Counted from the stretch's first letter, positions 37,398-47,045 are shown. The stretch is DNA of 64,000 bases from Oceanobacillus limi (GCF_900111445.1 NZ_FOHE01000007.1:114096-178095), one strand, 5' to 3'. The notes: a model not told the origin generated them from the sequence alone. Numbers and translations: made by a program.

Positions 37398-38342
37398 TTA
37401 TTTCTTAAATAATCGATCCCTAAGTCCGAATCCTATATCAATTATACCTAAGATTCGCATCAAAGGAAGTAATAGTGGTAAAAAAATCACTGTTAAAATG
37501 ATAACAATTATTGGTATTGCTTTGGACATTCGTTTGTAGTGGGTATAAAAGAATAAAAAGGAAAACCCTTGAATGACCATTAAGAAGCCAGCAAGTACTA
37601 ATATATTTTGTAACCCAATAAATAGCATGCTATCAGGGTCGGATTGAAATAGCGATAGTACTAATGCTAAAAAGTAAATCCAGATAATGGATACTGGAAA
37701 TCGTAAATGATGAAACTTAGGAAATTGAAGCTTCTTATGATCCATTCGATTTATAACTTTATAACTAATCCACTGACTAATGAACGCTTGGACAATCGCC
37801 GCCATGACAATTAGCATGGGAAGTAAATCAATAATCATAGCAAGCGTCTCTTTTACTAGAGCAAATTGTTCCTCGATTAACTCTTCCTCTAATCCAAGTT
37901 GGCTCATCATCGATTGACTCATATCAATAGATGTTTCCATACTGTTATTTAATTCATCAACAATGTTTACATCCAGCAGTATTTGCGTAAATAAGAGTGA
38001 GAACAATAACCCCACAACAAATCCTACTGTACCTCTTGCCCACGTTTCATATGCCGTTAACTTTCGTTTTATAGCAGCACCTATCATGATCCCACCAACA
38101 GCCGAAATAACTACGACAGGTATAGAGATATATGTGGCAAATAGTGTTCCGATTATCAGCGTTGCGATGAACATGATTAAAGAAGGTTTCCAATCATATT
38201 TCGCTGTAAAGATAATAAATGGTACTGGTAGAGCAAATGAAATAAAAATTGATGTAATCGGAATAAAAAACCAGATTAACAAGAGAACGATAAAAATCGC
38301 CGTTAATAATGCACCATCTGTTAGTTGTTTTGATTGATTCAT
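37398..38342 (-). CDS. yybS: DUF2232 membrane protein YybS
   Basis: A 314-residue polytopic membrane protein of the DUF2232 (YybS) family with about eight helices. Function is not known. It is always found ahead of gdpP and rplI in bacilli, probably in the same transcript; here 84 bp separate it from gdpP. Confidence 0.9.
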   Translation of the reverse strand: MNQSKQLTDGALLTAIFIVLLLIWFFIPITSIFISFALPVPFIIFTAKYDWKPSLIMFIATLIIGTLFATYISIPVVVISAVGGIMIGAAIKRKLTAYETWARGTVGFVVGLLFSLLFTQILLDVNIVDELNNSMETSIDMSQSMMSQLGLEEELIEEQFALVKETLAMIIDLLPMLIVMAAIVQAFISQWISYKVINRMDHKKLQFPKFHHLRFPVSIIWIYFLALVLSLFQSDPDSMLFIGLQNILVLAGFLMVIQGFSFLFFYTHYKRMSKAIPIIVIILTVIFLPLLLPLMRILGIIDIGFGLRDRLFKK

Positions 38343-38591
38343 TTCTGCACCTCATCCTATAAACCATAGGTTGATAATTATATTTAACTCATTAGTATAT
38401 GATAACATGTATGTCTAGGAATATGGAATCAGAATGAGGCAACAATATTTCCAAGGTGATATAGGGTTTTCGTTCGAAGTAAGTTTCACAAAAGGTACAC
38501 TACGCTTTCTTCATAATGTCCATTATAATATAATGATAAAGATGAAAAAAGAGCAGCTTATACTTCTGGAACGTAGCAAAGGATGGAATTT

Positions 38592-39077
38592 ATGATTTTA
38601 TGGAGAACATTCCTTCAAAGTTTACAAATACCAAGTAAAAAAATCATTTTTAAGTTAAATCGAACTGGGATGGATACGACCGTTTTTTATATGTTTATAC
38701 TACTCTTTATTGTCTCTACTCCTTCCCTTATCGATCGTATTAATGAAAATACTGGTTTCACGTCAGAAATGAATATTGTATTTCTATTTATCTATTTTTT
38801 TATATTTTCTTATTTACCACTAACGATTACCATTTTTGTAGGCATTACAATAATCTCCTATGCAATGACATGGATTGCACAGCTAATGGAACGAAAACTA
38901 CATTTACAAGTATTATGGAAAATGGCTGCTTATACGTCTACAATTCCATTTCTACTGTATACCGTTTTTGAATTGTTTTACTCTGCTCCAGACGTACTTT
39001 TGTGGTTTTCCCTTGTATACATCGTAGTTATGCTTATTATAATTATTTCTGTTTATCCCAAAAAGAGGAGAGGATAA
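38592..39077 (+). CDS. Small membrane protein, possibly DUF1189-like
   Basis: A 161-residue protein with four membrane segments. The opening pattern FLQSLQIPSKKIIFKLNRTG and the later VLWKMAAYTSTIPFLLY recall DUF1189 membrane proteins, though it is shorter than usual. I chose the ATG at 38592, with AAAGGA 8 bases upstream, over the ATG at 38583. It precedes modABC by only about 40 bp on the same strand and may be co-transcribed; no link to molybdate is known. Confidence 0.6.
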   Translation: MILWRTFLQSLQIPSKKIIFKLNRTGMDTTVFYMFILLFIVSTPSLIDRINENTGFTSEMNIVFLFIYFFIFSYLPLTITIFVGITIISYAMTWIAQLMERKLHLQVLWKMAAYTSTIPFLLYTVFELFYSAPDVLLWFSLVYIVVMLIIIISVYPKKRRG

Positions 39078-39112
39078 TTAATAATAGTAGTTTTTAGCTA
39101 TCTTTTTAGGAG

Positions 39113-39128
39113 TGTTTCACATGAAACA
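39113..39128. promoter_or_regulatory. Near-parS site overlapping the modA start codon
   Basis: TGTTTCACATGAAACA differs from the perfect parS (TGTTTCACGTGAAACA) at only one central base. That base makes the ATG start codon of modA (39121). ParB might load here weakly. Confidence 0.45.
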
Positions 39129-39891
39129 TTTAATATACGTAGTTACTTTACTTGTATTTCTTACGGGATGTATGGATGATCATACCGATACATCTAATGA
39201 ATCTAAGCTATTGATTTCTGCTGCAACAAGTTTAACCGATGCTCTAAATGAAATCATTCCCCTATTTGAAGAAGAAACCCGTTCAACAGTGGATTTAAAT
39301 ATTGGTGGGTCGGGTACACTTGCTCGTCAAATACAACAAGGCGCACCTGCTGATGTATTTTTGTCGGCGGATACGCTGTCAATGAACCGACTTAAGGATC
39401 AAGGTTTAATTGATTCAGATACAGAAATGATGTTTGCAGCTAATCAATTGGTACTAATCGGTCATCGTGATACAGATCTATCCATTAATTCTTTAGATGA
39501 CCTAACAAAAACGGAAGTTGGACAGATTGCAATAGGAAACCCAGATAGTGTTCCCGCAGGGCTTTATGCAAAAGATTCTTTAGAGCATATAAACATTTGG
39601 GACAATCCTTCCCTTAAGAAGAAATTTGTCTATGCTAGAAGTGTGCGACAAGTGTTATCCTATGTTGCAACTGGGAATACGGATATCGGTTTTGTGTATA
39701 AAACAGATTTACAGAAAGAGGATAGGGTAATACCATTACTTAAAATAAATGAACATTTCCACAAACCGATCGTTTATCCGGCCGCTATGCTAGAGGATAG
39801 TAGCCAACCAGACTTGGCGGAACAATTTCTGTCATTTATAAAGCAGGAACACATTCAACAAATTTTTAAGAAACACGGTTTTTCTTTCTAA
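39121..39891 (+). CDS. modA: Molybdate-binding lipoprotein ModA
   Basis: A 256-residue solute-binding protein: lipobox FLTGC with lipidated Cys17, then LLISAATSLTDALNEIIPLFE and IGGSGTLARQIQQGAPADVF, both typical of ModA. It captures molybdate or tungstate for the ModBC importer. The ATG at 39121 has AGGAG 8 bases upstream; the in-frame GTG at 39112 is too close to that site. First gene of modABC. Confidence 0.93.
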   Translation: MKHLIYVVTLLVFLTGCMDDHTDTSNESKLLISAATSLTDALNEIIPLFEEETRSTVDLNIGGSGTLARQIQQGAPADVFLSADTLSMNRLKDQGLIDSDTEMMFAANQLVLIGHRDTDLSINSLDDLTKTEVGQIAIGNPDSVPAGLYAKDSLEHINIWDNPSLKKKFVYARSVRQVLSYVATGNTDIGFVYKTDLQKEDRVIPLLKINEHFHKPIVYPAAMLEDSSQPDLAEQFLSFIKQEHIQQIFKKHGFSF

Positions 39892-39904
39892 AGGTGGACA
39901 TAAA

Positions 39905-40582
39905 ATGAATATTACACCGTTATTTTTATCGTTAAAAATTGCAGGAATAGCAACCATATTTGTACTTATCATGGGAACATTTTTAGCACGAATCATTGCC
40001 AGAAATAAATTTCCTGGGAAACGAATCATTGAATCGATCTTACTATTACCGATTGTCCTACCTCCAACTGTTGTAGGCTTTGGATTACTATATTTATTTG
40101 GCAAGAATGGGCCGATTGGTCGTTTACTATTAGACTGGTTTCATTACCAGGTTGTATTTACATGGGTAGGCGCCGTAATTGCTGCTATAGTTGTATCGTT
40201 TCCACTCATGTATCAAAGTGCTTCTGCTGCCTTTCAAACCTATGATCAAAACTTAGAAAATGCAGCTTATACAATGGGCGCATCACGTTTGAAAGTATTT
40301 TGGACCATTTCCTTTCCGCTAGCATGGCCCGGATTATTAGCGGGATTAATTTTAACATTTGCACGTGCATTAGGTGAATTTGGAGCAACCTTGATGATTG
40401 CTGGTTTTATACCAAACCAAACCGAGACGATTCCACTTGCAATCTATTTTGCTGTTGAGTCTGGTAAAATGGACACAGCAATTTATTGGGTTATTAGTAT
40501 GATCATAATTGGTTTTAGTACCATGCTTTGGCTTAATTGGTGGAGTGGCAAAAATATGATGCGATTCTCTAGTGATAATTAA
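39905..40582 (+). CDS. modB: Molybdate ABC transporter permease ModB
   Basis: A 225-residue permease with five or six membrane helices. The segment LLPIVLPPTVVGFGLLYLFG and the EAA loop AAYTMGASRLKVFWTISFPLAWPG-like region are characteristic of ModB. It forms the membrane channel for molybdate. It begins 13 bp after modA. Confidence 0.95.
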   Translation: MNITPLFLSLKIAGIATIFVLIMGTFLARIIARNKFPGKRIIESILLLPIVLPPTVVGFGLLYLFGKNGPIGRLLLDWFHYQVVFTWVGAVIAAIVVSFPLMYQSASAAFQTYDQNLENAAYTMGASRLKVFWTISFPLAWPGLLAGLILTFARALGEFGATLMIAGFIPNQTETIPLAIYFAVESGKMDTAIYWVISMIIIGFSTMLWLNWWSGKNMMRFSSDN

Positions 40583-40595
40583 ATGGTGGGATAAT

Positions 40596-41228
40596 ATGCT
40601 TACAGTAGATATATTTAAAGAACTTAAAAACTATGACCTTAATATTAAGTTTCAAGTGAACCGTGAGATTACTATTTTATTTGGACCATCTGGTGCAGGA
40701 AAAACAACTATTCTACAATGTATCGCAGGAATTACACAACCAGATAAAGGAACCATAAAATTAGGTGACCGATCATTTTTTAAATCTAGTACAAAACCAA
40801 TTCCAATACAAAAACGAGAAATTGGCTACCTTTTTCAAGATTATGCCCTCTTTCCCCATATGACCGTTTGGAAAAACATATCCTATGGCATGAAGGATCG
40901 CCAATTAACGAACAAATTAATTCAGACAGTCAAGTTAAATAATTTATTAGACAGTTATCCTCGTCACATTTCAGGTGGCGAAAAACAACGTGTTGCTCTA
41001 GTACGTGCACTAGCAACAAAACCAAAAGCACTACTACTTGATGAGCCATTCTCAGCTTTGGATCAGCAAACAAGAATAGCATGCCAGGATGAGCTTCTAC
41101 GACTTCATGAACTATGGAAAATACCGATCGTTATGGTCACCCATGATGAACAAGAAGCAAACAAGTTAGGCAAGCAAATCATTGAAATAGAAAAAGGGAA
41201 AGAACAAAAAACCTCTAAGTTTAAATAA
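40596..41228 (+). CDS. modC: Molybdate ABC transporter ATPase ModC, short form
   Basis: A 210-residue ABC ATPase with Walker A GPSGAGKTT, Q-loop YLFQDYALF, signature SGGEKQR and Walker B ALLLDEPFSALD. The start at 40596 has GGTGGG upstream. ModC of E. coli is about 350 residues with a C-terminal molybdate-binding (MOP) domain; that domain is absent here, so regulation by bound oxyanion is not expected. The stop codon lies inside the terminator hairpin. Confidence 0.9.
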   Translation: MLTVDIFKELKNYDLNIKFQVNREITILFGPSGAGKTTILQCIAGITQPDKGTIKLGDRSFFKSSTKPIPIQKREIGYLFQDYALFPHMTVWKNISYGMKDRQLTNKLIQTVKLNNLLDSYPRHISGGEKQRVALVRALATKPKALLLDEPFSALDQQTRIACQDELLRLHELWKIPIVMVTHDEQEANKLGKQIIEIEKGKEQKTSKFK

Positions 41229-41245
41229 ACTTAGAGGTTTTATTT
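41211..41245. terminator. Bidirectional terminator between modC and rpsR
   Basis: AACCTCTAAGTTT and AAACTTAGAGGTT form a 13-bp stem flanked by an A-run on the left and TTTATTT on the right. It serves modC from one side and rpsR from the other, and includes the modC stop codon. Confidence 0.88.
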
Positions 41246-41246
41246 G

Positions 41247-41477
41247 TTACTCAGCCACATATGGCAATAATGCCATTTGACGAGCACGCTTGATTGCTTT
41301 TGTAAGTTTACGCTGATATTTAGCAGAAGTTCCAGTTACACGACGAGGAAGAATTTTTCCACGCTCAGAAATGAAACGTCTTAGCAAATCAACATCTTTG
41401 TAGTCGATGTGTGTAATACCGTTCGCTGTGAAATAACACACCTTACGACGCTTTGCACGACCGCGACGAGCTGCCAT
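41247..41477 (-). CDS. rpsR: 30S ribosomal protein S18
   Basis: A 76-residue S18 of normal length: [37 protein letters not shown] and an ending QMALLPYV. In bacilli rpsR normally follows ssb at once in the rpsF-ssb-rpsR operon. Here almost 9 kb of unrelated DNA lies between ssb and rpsR, and rpsR has a consensus promoter of its own at 41640-41668. Confidence 0.97.
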   Translation of the reverse strand: MAARRGRAKRRKVCYFTANGITHIDYKDVDLLRRFISERGKILPRRVTGTSAKYQRKLTKAIKRARQMALLPYVAE

Positions 41478-41501
41478 AGATACCCCTCCTTTTATAATTT
41501 G

Positions 41502-41557
41502 GGTGCCATTCGTTTAGAATGGGAGTTATGTCTACTGAGTGTGTGTAAGTAGACGTA
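41502..41557 (-). other. Two small hairpins in the rpsR leader
   Basis: CCATTC-GTTTA-GAATGG at 41505-41521 and GTCTACT with AGTAGAC at about 41528-41556 are predicted to fold in the roughly 150-nt leader between the promoter and the rpsR start. They might be relics of the junction or a regulatory leader; function unknown. Confidence 0.35.
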
Positions 41558-41639
41558 ATCCCTTCTTGCTCAGTGTTTGTGTGTGTATTCTCATATATAG
41601 TGTGTAAAATCGTGTATAATTTATATGTGTGCAAGATGT

Positions 41640-41668
41640 ATAATAAAGAAATTTAACCTGTTTGTCAA
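41640..41668 (-). promoter_or_regulatory. Consensus sigma-A promoter driving rpsR
   Basis: On the minus strand TTGACA (41663-41668), a 17-bp spacer and TATTAT (41640-41645). It points at rpsR and lies at the inner edge of the inserted segment. It would restore rpsR transcription after separation from ssb. Confidence 0.75.
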
Positions 41669-42394
41669 CAATTTATGAGAAATTGTTCGTTCCAGCATTT
41701 TTTACGAAACTATATTTTCAAAATTTGATCATTTCTTGGTAGGTAAAGCTACCCGTTACTTTAAGTACATTGTTTCAAATTCTTAACTTACTTATAGGTT
41801 ATTTTTACAATCTTATTTATTGCTTAAATTATTACATCAGGTCTATCGGTATAAATGGAATGACTTGACTATGTTGCAAATGTCAAATCATTGTGTTTAC
41901 TTAAATTTGCTGTAGCTTTAAAATAAAGTTTGATCATTTTCTCCTTGTGTTGTTCCGTTAAAGTGCCCGTTTGGGGAACTAACTATTAAAAAAGAGGTTC
42001 CTCTTTGTTGGATAATTCAACGAAAAAAGGATTAATTAATAAAACTAATTGGAAGTAGTAATAGGTCTAAAAGTGCAAATACAGAAACATAGCATGGACA
42101 AAAGAAAAGGGTTCCCAACATTATTAAGGCAATTTTTATAAAAGATTATAGTACTTCTTTTTTTTATATGTGCAGTTAGATGTTGTTTTTCTTCACAAAA
42201 AGAACAGGTAATTCCACAGCCTAATGTAAAAGACCTCTGTGCTCATTTAATAGAGATAGCCACAGGACACTTAAGTACGTGGGACATCGATCCCACCGCA
42301 ATACTGTTCCCCCACCTTGTAGAGATATGTTTGAGGTTGGTTGGAACATTGATACCGTATAACAACTATACCCATTGAGCTCCCCCAAATAGTA
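41669..42394. other. Non-coding flank of the lanthipeptide region
   Basis: About 725 bp with no credible gene. It includes a partial reversed copy of the dispersed repeat (GTTCCGTTAAAGTGCCCGTT at 41952-41971) and small palindromes such as AAAGAGGTTCCTCTTT near 41991. It may contain one end of the inserted element. Confidence 0.5.
41949..41975 (-). repeat. Partial reversed copy of the dispersed repeat
   Basis: TGTTCCGTTAAAGTGCCCGTT is close to the reverse complement of AACGGGTGCTTTAGTTCAAT at 6809-6831. It links this island with the accessory region at the left end of the window. Confidence 0.35.
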
Positions 42395-43981
42395 TTAACT
42401 TAATTTTATTTTTTTATTAAATCTATTACTAATTTCTTCATTTAGTCTATGTTCGATATCTATTACAGTACCTGGATAATCTATAATAAGCTGATTCATT
42501 CGATTAGCACTTACGTCATCCAATCCTGACAATGCCTCATCAACCACCAAAATTTCTTTGTTATATAATAAAGCTCGTGCAACTTCTAACCTTTTCAACT
42601 CGCCGCCTGACAATTGATGCTTATCGGAACCAAGATTTGTGTTTAGCCCTGATTCATTGGCGAAATGCGATAATTGAACTTTTTCCAATACATGAAAGAG
42701 CTCTTCATCTGAAACATCTTTTCCCAGTACTAAGTTATATCTTAAAGTGTTATGGAAAACAAAGGGTTGCTGCTCGACTACAGCAAATATGTCTGTTAAA
42801 TCACCATCCAATGTCTTACCATACTGGATGGTCCCGTCTATGGTACGCTGCTCATTCATCATTGTCCTTATGAGCGTTGACTTACCTGAGCCAGAGGAAC
42901 CTTCAATCAATAATCGGTCACCTTGTACAACATCAAAGTTCAGATTTTCTAAAATAGGTTTGTTTTTTTCAAAGCCGATACTTACATCGTTCAAAGAAAT
43001 CAAATAGGATTCATTATTTGAAAATACTGGTGGTTCCGGTAACTCATTTTGTGGTCTATCGTCTAATACCTTATTAAGCAATGGTTTCGTTGCTGTCATT
43101 TCATTATAGATATTAGCCAATGAAATAAGAGGTGATACGACTCTATCGGCTGCCATATAGACAGTGATCAATGTACCTACTGTAATGTCACCCTGCACGA
43201 CAATCCAAGTACCATATGATAGCGCAGTCATTGTTGATATCACATAGAGTGAACCCACTAAAAAAGATGATGCTTTCTGTCTTATATTCATCGAATAATA
43301 CTTATCTTGTTCATTGGATAATGAACCAAAAATTTGTCTGAAAAAGAATCCCGTTGCTTTATACCGTTTAAGCAGATTTCTGGCTCGAAGACCATCCTCC
43401 AGTTCTTCAATATATGACTGGTTTGCTGATTGCCATTCTTCTGTTCCTTTTCTCAGCCACTTGGATGTCAACCTCGGTATAAACGTAGGTAAAAAACCTA
43501 ATATGACAAACACCAATCCAACCTGCCAGTTCGTCAATAGAAGAAAGATCAATGTAACGACACCTTGAAGGATACAATAGATAAAGTTCATGGAGTTATT
43601 TACGAAATCATTTTCAATCTGTTTTATGTCTGCCGTGATGGTTGACATGTAATCACTAGAGGCAACCTTATCGTTTCCCTGCTTATAGGAGCGTTTGAAC
43701 ACTTTATCTTTCAATTCGATATTTATTAGTCTTCTTAATCTTCCAAAAAAAAATGAATTTAAAAATGTTGCCAATATAATTGTTAACCAGACCACTAACC
43801 ATGCAATGAGTAAAAATGGTGCTTTGTCATATTTTCCATCAGTCATTATATCTGTAAATTGCCCGATAAAATACGGAAAAACAAGACCATCTAAAGACAT
43901 TACAAGTAAACAGATTAGAGTAATGAACGCTAGTGCTACCTTTCCGTGGAAAAGCCTAAACATCATTTTGAACATCTTCAT
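42395..43981 (-). CDS. lanT: ABC exporter of the lanthipeptide cluster
   Basis: A 528-residue fused permease and ATPase with six membrane helices (about 1-300) and an ATPase domain with Walker A GSSGSGKSTLI, signature LSGGELKRLE, Walker B ILVVDEALSGLD; the switch histidine is in DIEHRL. There is no C39 peptidase domain, so it exports a product whose leader is removed by another protease. It lies in the same direction as the LanKC gene and is the likely exporter or self-protection pump of the lanthipeptide (inference). The lanT name is by context. Confidence 0.85.
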   Translation of the reverse strand: MKMFKMMFRLFHGKVALAFITLICLLVMSLDGLVFPYFIGQFTDIMTDGKYDKAPFLLIAWLVVWLTIILATFLNSFFFGRLRRLINIELKDKVFKRSYKQGNDKVASSDYMSTITADIKQIENDFVNNSMNFIYCILQGVVTLIFLLLTNWQVGLVFVILGFLPTFIPRLTSKWLRKGTEEWQSANQSYIEELEDGLRARNLLKRYKATGFFFRQIFGSLSNEQDKYYSMNIRQKASSFLVGSLYVISTMTALSYGTWIVVQGDITVGTLITVYMAADRVVSPLISLANIYNEMTATKPLLNKVLDDRPQNELPEPPVFSNNESYLISLNDVSIGFEKNKPILENLNFDVVQGDRLLIEGSSGSGKSTLIRTMMNEQRTIDGTIQYGKTLDGDLTDIFAVVEQQPFVFHNTLRYNLVLGKDVSDEELFHVLEKVQLSHFANESGLNTNLGSDKHQLSGGELKRLEVARALLYNKEILVVDEALSGLDDVSANRMNQLIIDYPGTVIDIEHRLNEEISNRFNKKIKLS

Positions 43982-44302
43982 CCCCCGATTTCCGTCCTAT
44001 AGTATATATAAGTTTATATAACGTGGGTTATAAAATTAAGTGATTCACTAAAAAACTGCATGTCTTGATATATTCCACCTGTAACCACTAAAGTATACCA
44101 GACATGTCCTACACCCATCTTTTCAAAACAGAGCTTGTATTCCAGAAAAATATCATTAATATAATTGCAGCAGTCGTAGGACCACCAAAAAGTGAAAGCA
44201 CAGCCATAAGGCTGTTTATTACGTTATCATAAAGTTCAAACAAAGGCTCACTTCTTCAACGTGCGTTTTTTAACAACACCTCATTTGACAAAAAACGTTT
44301 TT
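43982..44302. other. Gap between lanT and lanKC with a short hydrophobic frame
   Basis: About 320 bp. A 32-codon open frame (44109-44207, minus) encodes a hydrophobic peptide beginning MAVLSLFGGPTTAAII; the same frame is open further upstream without a good start. It may be a small membrane (immunity-like) peptide or the remnant of a longer gene. No clear ribosome-binding site is seen. Confidence 0.35.
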
Positions 44303-46972
44303 TTACCTTAAAGGAGGTAAGGAACTAAAGTTATATTCATCCCATGACAATCTTCCTTCGTAATACTTTTTATATAATTTTAATATTTTTAGTATTCCCA
44401 AGCCTCCATTTCCAAAGTCGTCAGCATAAAATGATTGCTTATCCCCCAAAAAACCAATGACTTTACTATTATTTTGAAAGTGCGTTATTGTATAATTTAT
44501 ATTATGAGTAAGAATGTATTCAAATTTTTCTTTGATTTCATCGGGGATATCAGGAAGTAATAAAATCCCCATAATAACTAACGCTAATCCAGCAGATCCA
44601 TAAGTTATTCCATAATTATAAGTAAAAGGTGAATCAAGAGATGTAACTAAATCTAGTATAAAATCCCAATTATGTCCTCCATTTTTATGATAATGATGTA
44701 ATAGAGGTAAAATCAGCCCAGCTCCACCGGCAAAAACATAAGGTGATCTGATATTTGGCCATTCCTTTATATTATAAGATAAGCCACTAAAATATGAATC
44801 TTCGCTAACTGTTTTCAGGTCTTCATTGATAATGTTATATATAGTTTCCCAATTATAATCTTTTTGTTCTGCAAATATAAGAGAATAAGCTACTCCTATA
44901 TTACCGTATTCTAAACCTTGATAATCACTAATTGGCATTGTTATACTTTCTAATTTCTTTCTTACAATATCAACCCATTTATTAATTTTGGGGTACTCTT
45001 TATTAGTATTAATTAATTTTAGACTGGTATAGATACCCGATAAACCATTTGCAAAATCTAGATTATCAAAGTTAAGTTCTTTGATCTTTTTAATCATACT
45101 AAAAAAGAAATGGTTATTTTCAATAGGTATTCCAGATTGAGCAAGATAAAGGGCTAAACCAGCCTTTCCAAAAATTAAGCCATCATTTAATTTACTGGTA
45201 TTATCAGTTTCCATAGCAAACTGTTGTAAAATATTTGCTGTATCTAGCAATTGTCTTTCATCTATAATATTAAAATCATGAAGACACAAAGAGACACCCG
45301 GTAAACCATATATTAGAGACAAGCGATTGTCAAGATAATCGGACGTCCTAAATTTAAAAATATTTTCAGGATTATCAGCAATTATATTAGAATAGTATTT
45401 TAATAATACTGTTTCAATATTTTCAATACGGGAGATAAGATTGAGATCTTTTTCGGTTTCGACGTTTATTTTTACGGGGCTTTTATTATTGTGTTTAAAT
45501 AAAGTTTCTTTAAATTTATCGCCAAGATTTTCCAATGAGTATCCTCTTAAAACAGTATCTCTTAGCAAGATTCCAGCTTCAAAAATATCTTTAGTGCCTA
45601 CGGGAAGTCTCGGAAGTATCGTTTCGTACTCTTTCTCATAAAAACTTTCGTCAAAGAAATAACCTCTATTCTTACCTATGATAGAATATAAAATCAGCTG
45701 AGAAGTCATGTATATATCTTTGAGATCACTTCTAATGCCTTTGGGTATTCTATACATAAATCTATCTGTCCCCATCAAGTACCATTCATTATCCTCAATA
45801 GTTGAAATTCCCTCCGCATCGATTAAGCTAATTTGATTCCTGGAAGTTATCAAGAAATTATCATCTGATATATCGTTGAGGACATAACCATTTGAATGTA
45901 ATTGTAGTACAAATTCAAAAATTTCATCAAAAATTCTCTTGAGAGTGTTTATAAAATCTATTTTTTCCTTCTCAGACTTTTTTGGTTTAGCAAGAGGGGT
46001 TTCAGATATAAACTCTCTTAAGGATTTTCCTTTAAGTTTTTCGACAACTATGAATATCGAATCCCCTTCATAGAAGTAATCTATAGCTCGCGGAAGTAAA
46101 AGATTATACTTGTTATGGTTTTTATTAAAAAACTCAAACTCATTTTTCCTTGCTTTTTGAGCTCTGTATAAGGGTTCATTTACTAATGGTATACCCCCTA
46201 GTCGTCCCTCTTTAATTATTATTCCCTTCCCATTTAAATCATCATATCCTTCATACACATTACCGATTGCAGAATGTCTTAGTATTTTATTAATCGAAAA
46301 GGTATTGTTTGTTAACTTACCTTTTACTTTGACTTCTTGAACAGTTTCGTCATTAAATATAAATCTTTCAAAAGGATCTTTAATCCCATCTGGAAGAGTA
46401 AAGTATCCTTTTTTAACTTCTCTACCTAATTCACCAAATCCGTCCATTATTTGGTGATCCTTTTCATTAAAATTGGTAATCTCTTGTTTTGGAAAAACAC
46501 TTCCATATCTATAAAATATAAAGTCACTATCCTTATATTTTTGATCGGATGGAATTTGCACGCCTGTCTTACAATCAATATCTAGATAAATTTTTTCAAT
46601 AAGTTTAACAAATTCGTCTTTATTACAGGGGTAAATGGTAATGTACTTTCCGAATTGACTGACACCAGTGTTTTTATTCGATAAAGCCATAAATGATTCT
46701 GTATCTGGTACATACTTAAAGGAAACTCTTTCTTTTTGCAAAATCTCTGTTACTCTTCTTAATACTGATGGATATTTATCTAATGTAGGGGATAAATGAA
46801 TTTTCCATCCTTGCAGAGGTAAAGACTGAAAATTATCATAAATAATATATCTGAAAGGAAAGACATCATTTATTACCATATTTTGCTCAATTTTAATACC
46901 GGACCTAAAATAATATTTATTCAGATTTATATCTGTATCTTTCAATTCAAATTCATTCAGAAATTCTTTCAT
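44303..46972 (-). CDS. lanKC: Class III lanthipeptide synthetase LanKC
   Basis: An 889-residue three-domain enzyme. The N-terminal phosphoserine lyase (about 1-215) has GWKIHLSPT and FGKYITIYP. A Ser/Thr kinase-like domain (about 225-490) has a glycine-rich start with KEGR, the catalytic loop NDISDDNFLI and IDAEG in place of DFG. The cyclase (about 540-885) shows repeated LanC glycine motifs (FGKAGLALYL, AGGAGLILPL, YGSAGLALVI, FGNGGLGIL). The Cys-Cys-His zinc ligands of LanC are missing, which marks class III rather than class IV. It phosphorylates, eliminates and cyclises Ser/Thr and Cys in a precursor to give lanthionine or labionin rings. The precursor is encoded just upstream. Confidence 0.93.
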   Translation of the reverse strand: MKEFLNEFELKDTDINLNKYYFRSGIKIEQNMVINDVFPFRYIIYDNFQSLPLQGWKIHLSPTLDKYPSVLRRVTEILQKERVSFKYVPDTESFMALSNKNTGVSQFGKYITIYPCNKDEFVKLIEKIYLDIDCKTGVQIPSDQKYKDSDFIFYRYGSVFPKQEITNFNEKDHQIMDGFGELGREVKKGYFTLPDGIKDPFERFIFNDETVQEVKVKGKLTNNTFSINKILRHSAIGNVYEGYDDLNGKGIIIKEGRLGGIPLVNEPLYRAQKARKNEFEFFNKNHNKYNLLLPRAIDYFYEGDSIFIVVEKLKGKSLREFISETPLAKPKKSEKEKIDFINTLKRIFDEIFEFVLQLHSNGYVLNDISDDNFLITSRNQISLIDAEGISTIEDNEWYLMGTDRFMYRIPKGIRSDLKDIYMTSQLILYSIIGKNRGYFFDESFYEKEYETILPRLPVGTKDIFEAGILLRDTVLRGYSLENLGDKFKETLFKHNNKSPVKINVETEKDLNLISRIENIETVLLKYYSNIIADNPENIFKFRTSDYLDNRLSLIYGLPGVSLCLHDFNIIDERQLLDTANILQQFAMETDNTSKLNDGLIFGKAGLALYLAQSGIPIENNHFFFSMIKKIKELNFDNLDFANGLSGIYTSLKLINTNKEYPKINKWVDIVRKKLESITMPISDYQGLEYGNIGVAYSLIFAEQKDYNWETIYNIINEDLKTVSEDSYFSGLSYNIKEWPNIRSPYVFAGGAGLILPLLHHYHKNGGHNWDFILDLVTSLDSPFTYNYGITYGSAGLALVIMGILLLPDIPDEIKEKFEYILTHNINYTITHFQNNSKVIGFLGDKQSFYADDFGNGGLGILKILKLYKKYYEGRLSWDEYNFSSLPPLR

Positions 46973-47045
46973 GTAGAATCCTCCTCGTATTGAATTACTA
47001 ATTGATAACTATTTAAAGACAATTAACAGGTTTTGTTCTACTTTT

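Noticed and set aside
41443..41634. 63-codon open frame over the rpsR leader
   Set aside because: It overlaps the rpsR start and its residues reflect TACACA-type repeats.
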